A DNA stretch of 64,000 nucleotides, from contig JAFKAC010000082.1 of the NCBI GenBank assembly GCA_025766275.1, positions 117,001 through 181,000 of the forward strand, given 5' to 3'. Of this stretch, positions 51,478 through 62,213 are shown piece by piece (positions within the stretch are counted from its first letter, which is position 1; each line of letters begins with the position of its first letter). The notes beneath the pieces are model-generated. The model was not told where the DNA came from. It ran no database searches and saw nothing but the letters and a program-made list of their open reading frames with translations. A program made the position numbers and the translations under genes. Source of the DNA: Lactarius indigo (Eukaryota; Basidiomycota; Agaricomycetes; Russulales; Russulaceae).

Positions 51478-52085
51478 CTATGTCATTTCGGGTGCTCCGA
51501 AACTACCGCTACCATTATCAACACCTTCAGATCCTGATGCCATCTCTGATGCATGTGGGGAGTGACCTTGATACTGTCCATCTTGTGTTTCACTTGTCGT
51601 TTGTGACATATTGATTCCCTCTGTTTCACATAGTGCCCTTACCATAAGGGAGATATCCTTAAGATCCATGCACATCTCCTCTGTCTCCAATATGAGGTCT
51701 GCATGCTCCTGACCATGTCAGACATGTTAAGTGGTTCCATATTATCGTGTACATACCATATGGTCATTGGGCAGACTTGCATGGTCCACATGGGCAGGGG
51801 AATGTGGTTCGATGGAGTCAGGTTTCAGGTTAATGGTTTCAGCATTAGAATCTGATCCATACATGTCATCTTCATCAAATGACATTGCATCGGAGGAAGA
51901 GCTATCAACTGGATCGGAAAACATGGTGGGTGGATGTTTGGAGTATGCTTGGGGAGTCCGCCTATCCCTCAAGTGGGTTTTCTGATTCTTATGGTGGGTT
52001 CCTGGGATAGTGGCAATTAGTGAATATTCATGGAAGTACCTGAAATGGAGGGCATACGTTTTACTTTGGATGTGGATGGCTGCAT
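51478..52085 (-). CDS. Small three-exon gene of the KDZ element, unknown function
   Basis: Exons 52085-52040, 52001-51757 and 51708-51478 join in frame across introns with GTACTT...CAG and GTATGT...CAG. The product (about 170 residues) begins MQPSTSKVKRMPSISGTHHK, has an acidic Ser/Asp-rich middle (SSSSDAMSFDEDDMYGSDSN) and a short helical segment (HADLILETEEMCMDLKDI, MVRALCETEGI), and ends in a Ser/Gly-rich tail. No family is recognised. The acidic low-complexity style suggests a regulatory or partner protein of the transposition machinery. Confidence 0.65.
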
Positions 52086-52449
52086 GGTGTATAATGTAGT
52101 CTAGCTGTTACACGGTATAAATATCCCCTAATTGAACTATCATGTGTGGAACACAGTTACATGTTTGCCTCATATGTAGGAGCATTGTGTATGCCATCTA
52201 GTATCATGCCGGACTCCCCATCTAATCGCACAACTATCTCCCATACGTGTTTCGCGAATCCCTGTAGCATTACATCTAATACAGGTATCACAATACCCAC
52301 CAAACCACATACGGATATCCCATGCATTACAGCGGGGTCCCCGCCACACTGTACACATATATGTAACAAATATATTTGATTGTTTGATGCAGATGTCACA
52401 TAGACCTTCAGATATACCACAAGGAAATAACAAACATATTGAAGCAGGG

Positions 52450-52880
52450 TTCTGGACTGTTGCATATGTAAAACATGTTTTATGTGTACCAGGTAGCAAT
52501 TGTAATACAGTCCCACACAACGCTTCAATCAGCATATCCAATTGAGCGGACCTCCCGACACATCACATGACACCTTCCCATCATACATTGATACAGGGAC
52601 CCCAAACTGTTGCATATGGAAAATGTAAATCTAGATACAGTCCCACACGACACGTCATCAGGTATCCCCCAATACCACATGATGCTCTCCTATTCATAGA
52701 AGCGGGGACCCCGACACATCACACGTATCACGCCTGCTTCAAATACAAGTCATCATATATTTGAAACGAAGGCCCCTTAGTCACTGGATCACATGGTGAT
52801 TATTACGTTGATATGGTCACATGCAAACAGTCCTGACACATCATATATTTCGACCCTCAATGGGCCGGACCTCCTGAACA
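52450..52880. repeat. Imperfect tandem repeats in the KDZ spacer
   Basis: CTGTTGCATATG recurs at about 52459 and 52608, ATACAGTCCCACAC at about 52504 and 52632, and CCCGACACATCAC at about 52554 and 52691, in the same order, giving a degenerate unit of 130-150 bp. A shorter TCCTGACACATCA copy lies near 52831. The rest of 52086-52976 holds no gene. Confidence 0.7.
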
Positions 52881-52976
52881 TGCGTTTACAGAATAGTATA
52901 CATCATTTAAATCGAAACACTCCATTCTAAGCCACAGGACCAGCCGATGATGACCCACCAGATATTCCAGATGGGG

Positions 52977-54664
52977 TCAGACGTCCCCCTGAGGCAACGC
53001 TCTCCCCTGTAATGTGGATGAGCCTGTGTTTCCGATTCAGATGATATAAGTGCTTACCTGATGGTTGGCGAGAGCGGCTTGGGGGTGCACTTGAAAGGGA
53101 AGAAGGAGGCCGAATGTCAGAGAGAGTGAGGCCAGACATATGTGCTCCAACTGATGAGGTCGACTGGACACCAGGGGATACTGAGCGACGATTGGTGGGG
53201 GGCATCCCGACACCAGGAATCGATGTCGATTCGATACCCTGGTGAGACAGGAGTTTCCCAACCATAAGCCGTGTGTCATGCGAATCCTGGCGTGTGTTTA
53301 CGACCTCAAATAGCACACGGTCTACTGTCTGAGTAACATCACCAAGTTTCGATGTCAATGACTCCACTTTGCACTCCAGTGCATCAACGCGGGAGTCCCC
53401 GAAGCTTCCTACTAGGTGTGTGATGCATGTGGGTTTCGTTTATGCTTGCAGAAAACAGGTGGGACGTACCCGGGGACCCCGCTCCCATCGATGGTGTTGA
53501 TCTGGCCTCCATTGCACGATGCAGCGGGATGGCCCACGTCGCAGGGGGTTCACATGGCTTGTGCCTCTGCGCACACTTCACACATGCGATTGACCGCTTA
53601 TTGGCCTGGGCTTTGCATTCAGAATCCCCAAAATGGATGCAGGGGCCACAGCGGTCCTACAAGTAGTGCACATATACATCAGATCGTTATTTGGATGCAG
53701 GAGGATGGAATAAGAATACTTACATTCCCATAGGCAACAATATCACCAGCATCCGTACGCTGACGTTGTGTGGGTCGAGGGGGAGATGCCTGCTCCACTT
53801 CGACACGTGGAACGGGGGGGTTCTGATGTGGGACCGTTTCGGATGCTTCTCCCGGGTTGCCCGGTGAATCGCGTTTCGTTCCTTGCAGCGCATATGGAGC
53901 AGTGTGGCGTTTGGATGGAGCATCGGCCGGGCGGTCCGACGAACGTGTCTGTATGGCACGTGCCTTTACTGTGCCTCGTGTATTGTGTACAGGTGGGGGG
54001 GTGGCCGGGGGGTCCAGGGGTTCCGGGGGGTCCGTGGAGGCGGAAGGAGGGGCAAGTGTCAATCGTGAAGACGACGACTGGGATGGGAGATTGTCAACTG
54101 TAGCTGTGCATGAGGATGTGAATAGGTATGAATCGATACAATATATCTGACACACATTCTGAGGGCATCTGTGGTATGGTGTTCTCTTCGAGCCACCACA
54201 TCTTGCTCGGATGGAGGCCATCCAGATATGAGTTCAGATCAAGGGATGAGAGTTTGAGGTGCCAGTCCGGGTTCTCCGACGATACATATTCACAAAGCGT
54301 AGTAATGTATTCAGTTGTTAGTATGAACCAATCAGGGTAGCAGTCCTCTATTGCAGCTGACTGCCACTCGGTCCCAATGACCTGGATGATCAGATGGACA
54401 CGGGGGGTCTTGGAATGTATCCCATAGCCCGCAAATATCGAATTAATGGTTCTCTGAATAGCATACCATTAGATACATCGCATATGCGTTGAGGATATTA
54501 AATCGACTCACCACTTCTTGGTTGATCTTTGTATCCATTATGTCCAGCTCCATTGGTGACAGACCAGTCTCCTCCACACGTTTCATGGCAGCCATGAACT
54601 TAGCTGCTATGGTGAGCAACTGAACTTCATGCTTTGTCAATTCGGATGGGCCTTTCCTACCCAT
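52977..54664 (-). CDS. KDZ-element gene with Cys-rich motif and coiled coil
   Basis: ATG 54664 (MGRKGPSELTKHEVQLLTIA) opens an exon ending at KINQEV (GTGAGT). Then follow SIFAGYGIHSKTPRVHLIIQ and SAAIEDCYPDWFILTTEYIT, PDWHLKLSSLDLNSYLDGLH; a Pro/Ser-rich exon (VDNLPSQSSSSRLTLAPPSA ... DAGDIVAYGN); a Cys-rich exon (CGPCIHFGDSECKAQ, ACVKCAQRHKPC); and an exon with a heptad-like stretch (VDALECKVESLTSKLGDVTQ). A short last exon ends at TGA 52977-52979. The spaced cysteines suggest zinc and DNA binding, as in fungal zinc-cluster regulators, but the pattern is not the standard six-cysteine one. Function is unknown; it could be a DNA-binding helper of the transposase. Confidence 0.7.
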
Positions 54665-54925
54665 TGAGCATGGGGGTGTCTAATGTGAATGATAGCGAAG
54701 TCACAGATGGAAGCACCTCAGACGGAAGCACCTTGAAACGTTTGGGGGTCCCACTATTGATTATAGATCTCCTCTGGTATCCAGGAACCCCAAAATCCGA
54801 TTTAGGAAATTTGGAAAATATATATCTGATTGATCCGATAATCAAGCGATGACTGTGGTGACTAGATATGATATATATCTACGCAGGTGGCGAGCTCCAA
54901 TATCCCACAGAGACCCCTTTCCAGT

Positions 54926-55875
54926 ATGTCTGATACCTCTCGTGGTTCGCGTTCGCAATCTCGTGCAGCTGCGGGAACCCCGCAGTCTCAACAAGCGTCA
55001 CCAAAGCCTCAGTCTATGGGCCCTCCATCGAAACAGCGTTCTGAAGCATCCGGGGTGTCCACTGGCTTTGAATTCCTATCCAAGGTACCGTCGCCTGTCG
55101 TACCTATTCCATCTGGGCCACGTCTTTCGGATACCCCGCGGGTGCGTAACTGTATTTACATATTCGACAGCACTCTAACAGTGTGTTGTATAGGATGATG
55201 GCAAGCGCAAGAAGAGGCGCACACCCTCTCCACCCAAAGACTTTATGGATCGCATCCCACTCTCACAACGTGTTATCCGTGAACCCACTGTGGTTGCTAA
55301 GCCTGTATCACCAGCACCTGAGATCATCTCTATTGATGATCAACCAAGTGACGCTCCAACTGCGGGTGCCCCGACAGGTTCCCCAACGTCAGCAGGACTT
55401 GCTCTGAGCGTATGTGATAATTACCCATCGTTTATAGCTTATCTGATGCATCATATAAAAGTCACAGATAGCTGATACGATGGACGTCGATGATCCAGGG
55501 AGTTCTGTTCAGCGTGCAATCACCCCATCGCAGTCGGACACCCTGAAACGCAAGGTACGTATATACAATTACATACGACTATTCTATTAATCTGTACAAA
55601 TGGTTAAGGCCGCCAGGAGGTCCGCCCCTCGTGCACGAACTGGAGGGATACCCCCATCCACCCGTACAATCAAGCATCGAATGGGCATCACCATCCCTGC
55701 GTCTCCCCTCCCTGAGGACCTCGGAAACGTCGAGTCCAGGATTGAGAGATGCAAGCTGACACTTGCTGATGTGTGGGATGAGCTCACAGAGCTGCGGGGT
55801 CGAGTTCAAGCAATCAATGACTCAATCCTGAAGACTTTGATTGATCTGGAGAATATGGCAAAATACTTGGAGTAA
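54926..55875 (+). CDS. KDZ-element four-exon gene, unknown function
   Basis: Exons 54926-55141, 55194-55409, 55468-55554 and 55609-55875 keep frame. The product (about 260 residues) begins MSDTSRGSRSQSRAAAGTPQ, has basic Ser/Pro-rich parts (GKRKKRRTPSPPK, a likely nuclear signal), EIISIDDQPSD, and a C-terminal helical region (LGNVESRIERCKLTLADVWD, ELRGRVQAINDSILKTLIDL) that may form a coiled coil. It starts 260 bp from the divergent gene at 54664, so the two may share a promoter region (54665-54925). The stretch 55876-56921 to its right has no gene but carries inverted copies of the spacer motif. Confidence 0.7.
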
Positions 55876-56921
55876 GGACTGTAACTATGTAGCACATGTA
55901 TTGTGATCGTCTTGCATGTGTCGGTAACAATATCACGCATTGAGATCATGTTTTGGTACCATTTTGGTACCAATTTGGTACCATGTCGGAGTGTCCGCAA
56001 CCATTAAATACATCAGTTATGTAACGTGTCTGACATGCGGACTTCCCACGTCCCTTTGTTCATATTTACCTTTGATATTTACCTTTGTCTCTTAAGATGA
56101 CGTGATATGTACATGTCGGGAGGTCCGGCGTATCAGATACGCTTGATGACATATTAGTTCAGACCATGTCAAAACACTACTTGCCGCATGAATCACTAGG
56201 AACTATCTACGATGTCCATATCAAACGCGTGCCACAGATGGGATGTTTCAGATCCCCAGTTTGATGTATGGATGTATGGGGGAATGCCACGTGATATGTC
56301 AGGTGGCCCAACACACCTGAAATATCGATGACATGCTGTGCAGGACCAAATCTGATACGTACAATGTGTCAGGGTCCCCGATGCAACAGGTGAGACATCA
56401 TCATATGATGTACTATGTGAGCAGGAGGCACGATCTCCTTGCACAAGCATGTCTAGCCAAATATGAAATATATGTGAAGCCATGCATCATATTCACACCC
56501 CCTCCTTGATGTATAGGCTCAGTACCATTTCTCATTGATATACATCCTATTCTCCATGTAGATAGCTGTCACGATTCATCAAAAGCGGGAGGTCCGCTCT
56601 TGAGGTACAAGCATATCTAGCCCATGCATGAAACATATGTGAAACCATAATTCATGTCCATATTTCCCATCCATGTCATGTGGCACCTCTCACCCAGATC
56701 CGTATTCAAACCCATTGAAACCTGTTATATTATCTTACCACATATATTAACCTATGTGTCCCTGTTTTACCCTCACTATATCCCGATTGCCAGTGTCCAT
56801 ATTTTGTTTTCTGATCCAACACAACCAAACTACTGTCATGTATTTAAACTACTTCATGCTCAATATATCTATCCACACACACCGTATCCATATCCTCTGA
56901 TCACCTTTGATTAATATCCCC
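55876..56921. other. KDZ spacer with repeat motifs, no gene
   Basis: TGTCGGGAGGTCCGGCG at about 56104, TGTCAGGGTCCCCGATG at about 56348 and GCGGGAGGTCCGCTC at about 56588 are reverse-orientation versions of the motif in 52546-52880. A short run of three TTTTGGTACCA-like words lies at 55951-55983. No coding sequence is seen. Confidence 0.6.
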
Positions 56922-58887
56922 ATGCAGAACGAGGACATCACTTACTCTGGCTCTGGCGGAGAGTCCGAGATATCACAGAGTCAAAGAGCACAGTCTGGTG
57001 ACACAGGATTTATCATTACTCCTGAAGATGCAGATGTATTGCAGGAATATCTTGAAGAGTTCCAAGCTGCTGATACAAGCCTTCGTACCAGGATAATTGA
57101 GAAAGCCATGGCCCAGTTATATCTGCTCCGCCCTTCTAGTGCACCATTTGATAAGAAGGTGGCCACAAAGGTGGGCTTCATTTATACAGTGACGGATATA
57201 TTGCTCATTTCAGATTTCAGAAAATTCAGAAATGGTTTTATAACCACTACATCCGCCCCAGGCGTCAATATATCAAGTTCACTCGCAAATGGTCTGCCAG
57301 GAATGCATTCTATCACCTGCACCGTGAGGAAGTCTTGGAGCGTGCTAGGGAGGACTCTGGGACAGAGCCAGGGAACCCCGCATTCCTGGGGGCCCTTCAA
57401 GATGCAACCACTGCTTTATGGAATGATGTATCCCCTAAAGATCAAAGGGAGTATGTAGATGCTGCTAAGGAATGGTCAGAGAAGACTCCACCAAAGCATA
57501 TTCAATCCAGGTACGCAAATATGTATCACCTTGGATCCATTTCTCTCATCTCTTCTATACAGAATGGCATCTTCTATGCGTGAGCGGATCATCCAAGACT
57601 TTCAAAGTCAACTCTACAAGACATGTGGTATTCGTTCCATTGTTCTCACAGCATATGAGGGTGAAGACAACAACCTCAAGATTGGCTTGTAAGTCATCCA
57701 AAAATGTATCCTTAATCTGTACTGACCATCAATTGATGCAAACCAATTTCAGCAATGATGTGAACAGTGTATTGCAGGATGGAAAGGACTTTCGGAAATT
57801 CTGCCCAGACTGGAAGAGTGCTGCCCTCTGGGAGCAGTGGACTCAATTTGGATTAAAGTGCTTTGCAAAAGGTTTGACAAGCTTCTTATCCCAGTGAGTG
57901 AATATCATTCATGTACATTCTAGAGACTGTCCAGGAGCATCCAAAAAAGGACAACTCAAGGACAATCCAATCCCCAATCCCCCTTGTATTTGATGCAGAT
58001 GGATGTCCGGAGCTTCCGACAGTTACTCAGCATCATGGATATAAAGCCAAGATTGTTCAGTCATTGCTCAGGGATTATTGCACTGCACATATCCGTAAGC
58101 CATTCTTTTAATAAATGTGTATCAGTATTTAATATGTTGGAATAAGGTTATGTCACTGGAAAGCCAACACTGACCATTCCATGGGGATCATTGGTCAAGG
58201 ATCCATCTTCCTGGATTCGTGATGAATGTATTCCAGATGGGTTTGAGTGGAAGGACCCATCTAAGATCCAGATTGGAGAGGTCTTTCGTCTACTGTACCA
58301 CTGGAGTGACAGGCAAGATAAAGGCATTGACCCCTTGATGTGGGTATCAACGTCCCCACTCTTTAGTAATTTGGAAGATTCCCCAAGGCCTATGCGGAGT
58401 GTCCGAAGGGCTCGAAAGCAGCAATCACCAGCATCTGATGAAGAGTGCTTCATTCTTCCAGCTAGTCGGGACTCTGATCAGGAGGATGACATTACTGATG
58501 CTGAAGATTCTTCAGATGATTCATCCAGGAATGATGATTCATCTGACAGGACTGATCCATCTGAGGATGAAGTGGCTATGAGGTCTCCACCCTTGAATAT
58601 GTCTTATATACAGGAGGACGCTTGTCCTGGTGAGTCCGATTGTTATTGGGTTACCCTCAACTTATCAATGACAACATTGCATGTAGATGATGATGGAGGT
58701 CCCAGTCCCACCTCTGCTGGACACGATTATCTGAGCATGAATAGATCTTCATTTCCAGGTTTGCATCCTATCCACATTACATCCGGCACCACCAATTCAT
58801 TCATCAATGCACAGAAATGGCAGGACCATCACACTCTCCTCAGCTTCAATGGAAAGAAATGCAAGTTGGCCATCAGCCTCATGTAGC
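56922..58887 (+). CDS. KDZ-element multi-exon gene, conserved basidiomycete type
   Basis: ATG 56922 (MQNEDITYSGSGGESEISQ). Exons are 56922-57170, 57221-57510, 57563-57688, 57753-about 57870, about 57925-58098, and about 58148 to the end near 58887. Conserved-looking segments are EYLEEFQAADTSLRTRIIEK, KIQKWFYNHYIRPRRQYIKF, TALWNDVSPKDQREYVDAAK, GIRSIVLTAYEGEDNNLKIG, DFRKFCPDWKSAALWEQW, LVFDADGCPELPTV, YVTGKPTLTIPWGSLVKDPS and IQIGEVFRLLYHWSDRQDKG. A long Ser/Asp/Glu-rich tail follows. The QKWFYNH part looks like a chromatin-type or homeobox-like helix, but this is only an impression. Proteins of this type are, from memory, common and uncharacterised in mushroom genomes. 58888-59085 holds no gene. 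Confidence 0.7.
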
Positions 58888-59085
58888 AAAAGGGAAAGGG
58901 AAAGAAATCAAACGAACTATCAAGGTCTCAGAGAAGGTCAGGTTAGTGGCTAACAATTAGCCCCTTCCCCAGACTTCTGATCACTTCACAGGAATATGGA
59001 TACTGGTCGGGGTGCAGCTAAAGTCCATCCTGACATCTGGAGCATGAATAGATAGATATAAACATGTATATAGTTATGCTGGCGG

Positions 59086-59822
59086 TGTCACGAACCTATA
59101 AACCTGGTCGTGACTCAAGGCGCTTAGGACCGGACCGGACTGGACCGGGCTTATGTCATCAGCTTCCTAAAGGGGAAATCCGAAATCGGAGTTTGAATTT
59201 CGCTCTCCGACGGTCACGTGATGTGTCACGTGATTACCCTGTCTTTCCAAGTCACATGTGTACATGCACGTGTATCAATCAACAATTGATCGTTTATCGA
59301 TCAATGAAGATAATCAACCAAGTCACAAGGAACACGTGTTCTAATCACGGGTTCCGCAGCTGCTGCGGAATCACGCCACTATGGCGCAATACGGCGCCAT
59401 CGACTGCAGCGCAGTCGTACCATGCTTATCCTGTATTCTGATTGGACAGTATTAATAACTTGTCTCTGGAATGTTCCAATCCGCAGTATTGCGCAGCACT
59501 CGTGGACAGGCCCTAAGCCTGCCCTAAAGTTACGCACAGACCACCCCTTGTAGTATATAAGCTAGCTCAATCTATCGGACAGTCCCTCAGACTGTCCACT
59601 TGTGACATCTTCCCTCTCTTGCCTCTTAGTTCCTTCGAGTGCCCCACCTTGTGTGCGCCACTATTCTCTTTGAGCCAAGACGCCTCCTCTTCGCCCTCTT
59701 CGATGCTCTCTCCGTCTTTTTCTCGCCCGCCGTCGTCTTCAACCATATCCCTCGCTGTCGAGTGACAGTGAGTTCACCACACTTGGACAGTCTAACCAAT
59801 AGACTGACTCCGGGCTGCTTCA
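59086..59822 (+). repeat. Element H 5' LTR
   Basis: Starts TGTCACGAACC and ends near GGGCTGCTTCA. TATATAA lies at about 59554, and a short hairpin (GGACAGT...ACTGTCC) follows at 59577-59599. There is no second copy in the window, so the end is inferred from CA next to the coding frame. Confidence 0.6.
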
Positions 59823-59823
59823 G
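59768..59823 (+). other. Predicted 56-bp intron across the LTR end of H
   Basis: Donor GTGAGT at 59768-59773, branch-like TCTAACC at about 59791, acceptor TTCAG ending at 59823. Splicing joins ...GTGACA to TGACTGAC and so creates ATG-ACT-GAC at the start of frame a. Confidence 0.55.
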
Positions 59824-61085
59824 TGACTGACTATAACTACGAGTACGACTTCTCGCAGTACAGTCAGTGGGATGGAGATTCCGCCAGCTACCAGTCGGAG
59901 TTCGACAACCAAGGTAGCCCCCTCGACTTTTCCCGCGCCTCCCCTGTTCCCTCCACCTCTGCTGTCCGTCTTGACAGCCTCCGCTTCACCGCCCCCTACA
60001 CCCCCGCCACTTTTGGTGGTAACGAGCCCCCCGCCCCTGTTGCCCTTGTTCGGGACGCAACCCCCGAACTAGTTTACCCCTACGCTCCAGCTGAAGAAGC
60101 CACTCCTCGTCCTTCCCCTTGCCCCCTGTCCCCCAGCGTTGCCCAGTTCTACGAAGAGGTCCTCGAGATCATCGACCTCAACGGGAACATTGTCCCCTTG
60201 TCCCCTGAACCCCGCGCCGAGTCTGCGCCTCCCCTCCGTACTCTAACCCCCCGCCCCCCTGTTCCCCTTCGTGGCTCTCCTTTGCCACCTCCTGTTCTTT
60301 CTTCGCTTCCTCGTCACTCTCCGTCTCCTGTTCCGGTCCCCTCCCGCCTTGCGACCCCCAACTCGCCAATTAACTACGAGCGAGTAGCGGAACAAGGCCC
60401 CGTCTTCCCTCCGGCCCCTCACCCCGACCAGGAGAACCTTCCCCCCCTTGGGGCCACCGCCTATCAAGCCCCTCCTTGTCTCCTTTCTCAAGGAGAACAC
60501 CCCCACCAGTACATCGCCGTCGTCACCCCCCAAGGAGAATCTTGGCGGCCCGCTTCCACGACCCTCCGGGAACTGATCACTAAAGTTCCCCTCGCCACCT
60601 CCCTCGTTACCTTTCCCCCCATTTTCCCTTCCGTCACCCCCTTTCGTCTTCTTCCCCCTCACGTCTACACCCTCTTCCCACGCATTGTTGACCCCACTCA
60701 ACACCCCGACTTTCCCCCCCTGTACGTCTGTTCCAAGGCCATCTACGACCTTCCCTCCCCAGACACCCCTTTTGGGACCATCCGCTATGACTTCAGGGAA
60801 GGCCTGAGACGTGTCTTCGCCCCCCTTGCTAACGTCCACAGGGCGGGATACATTGACTCTCTAGTAACCCTAGAGATCCAGGACTTCTTGGATGGAAGGA
60901 TTGTTACCACTTACGGACACTTACGTTTCGCTTTTAACGGACAAATTTACGCTTACCACCAAGCCTATTTCTTTGAGGACTTGGTTCGTTCCGCCCCCCA
61001 TCTTCTTGCTTACTGTCTTTCGCCTCGAGTTCCTGCCGACCCCTTTAGTTTCATTTCCACTTTTCCCGACGACCAGCCACTTTAG
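59824..61085 (+). CDS. Element H frame a: Pro-rich protein without internal Met
   Basis: About 420 codons ending in TAG at 61083-61085. The unspliced frame begins with GTG at 59823; spliced, it begins with ATG made of 59767 plus 59824-59825. The product starts TDYNYEYDFSQYSQWDGDSA, has a long Pro/Ser-rich region, and a folded-looking C-terminal third (YTLFPRIVDPTQHPDFPPLY, KAIYDLPSPDTPFGTIRYDF, YIDSLVTLEIQDFLDGRIVT, HLRFAFNGQIYAYHQAYFFE). No family is recognised. The gypsy-like A, D and G also have N-terminal regions before the first ATG, so this may be the counterpart, enlarged. Confidence 0.6.
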
Positions 61086-61192
61086 ATAAGTGGTTATATA
61101 TTTGCCTTGTCTTGAAACGAGTGTTTTAAGTGCAACGCAAAGTAAGTAAGTGTTTACTTATTCAGGTTTGGGACTCAAATCGAGTGATTTAA

Positions 61193-62176
61193 GTGCCGCC
61201 TTCTACTCCATTTACCTTCAACTTATCTGAAGAACAAAGGCTCGCACGAGCCCGAGTTAACTTCGAGTCCCACAGGTAGCGGCAACTTGACCGCTACTAC
61301 CCCATCACTTCCACTTACGACCTCATCGATAACCCCCGTCTTGACTGTTGGACAGAACCTCCTACCGCCTTACGTACCCTTATCGACCTCTTTGACTTTG
61401 GAGAAGTCATCCCTGAAAGGGTTTACCACGAGTTTATTGACGATCTTTCTGAAGTCGTCAAGGCTGCCGACGAACAACTCCTTTATTGGCATCTTTCAAA
61501 CTCCGTCTCTGCCACCAACCACCCAACAGACCAACTCCTAGTGTGGACCAAGAGCGATTATCTTTGGTTTGTCCACATTCCCCCTCGTCGAGACCACTAC
61601 ATTCGGCAACTCGAAGACGGTTTCTCTCTTCATTACGTTGACCGACTCCGCCTCACGTATCAGGAAATACAAATTTCCTTTCAAGAACTCCGAGTAATCA
61701 TTCACCCTGACTCCGCCCCCCGTCTAGTCATCTCTGATAGTTTGGAACTCACTTATTCCTTCGCCACCTCGGCGTGGGAAACTACCCTGTCCAACCCTGA
61801 CCGGAACCTTGTCAACCCTAGTATCTGGCACTACCCCCCTTCAACCTCTGACGACCCAGAGTTAGTCTCGATTCTCAACGCTAGAGAAACTTTCCGGACT
61901 CCGCCCCTGCTCCGCCAAATTACCGATCGACTACCCCCTAGTTCCCCTGAAACTGAAGACGAATCTTCAGACTCCGATATCTCCCTACATAACGGGGATA
62001 CCAACCAGCCGCCTAGTCCAAACGACGGTTGGGGACCAACTCTGACCTCAGGCCCCTGTTGGTGCTCTCAAGAAGTTTGCACCTGCAGTTATCGTCCCAA
62101 CACCCCCCCGACACCCCCCAACGTAGTGTTGTGGTCCCCTGGAGTTAACTATCTACCTTATAGAGAAAAGGACTAG
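61193..62176 (+). CDS. Element H frame b, no Met, one TAG
   Basis: Open from GTG 61193 (directly after TAA) to TAG at 62174-62176, about 327 codons, with TAG at 61277-61279 (FESHR-stop-RQLDRYY), probably from CAG. Segments are NLSEEQRLARARVNFESH, YDLIDNPRLDCWTEPPTALR, IDDLSEVVKAADEQLLYWHL, SDYLWFVHIPPRRDHYIRQL, ISFQELRVIIHPDSAPRLVI, then an acidic region and a short Cys pair (CWCSQEVCTC). It has no in-frame ATG and lies in a different frame from a and c. Translation would need splicing, reinitiation or non-AUG initiation. The function is unknown. Confidence 0.55.
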
Positions 62177-62213
62177 ATAGTATAGATTGTCGAGATAAAT
62201 TTTACGAGTGTAA

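Larger units (their letters stand above)
46860..59085. mobile_element. KDZ (Kyakuja-Dileera-Zisupton) transposon with five genes
   Basis: A KDZ transposase at the left end and four further multi-exon genes share style: short introns, Ser/Pro-rich proteins and similar AT-rich spacers. Genes to the left of about 54.7 kb point left and those to the right point right. The spacers carry the motif GCGGACCTCCCGACACATCA, in opposite orientations on the two sides. The ends are not defined: no terminal inverted repeat or target duplication was found by eye, and the right limit given is the start of element H. The stretch 46860-47397 holds no gene. Confidence 0.6.

Noticed and set aside
46860..59085. 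Terminal inverted repeats for the KDZ element
   Set aside because: No convincing complementary pair was found by eye near either end; boundaries were left approximate.
61256..61300. Intron removing the TAG at 61277 in frame b of H
   Set aside because: The adjacent GTAGCG is a weak donor and no acceptor keeps the frame; a CAG to TAG change is simpler.
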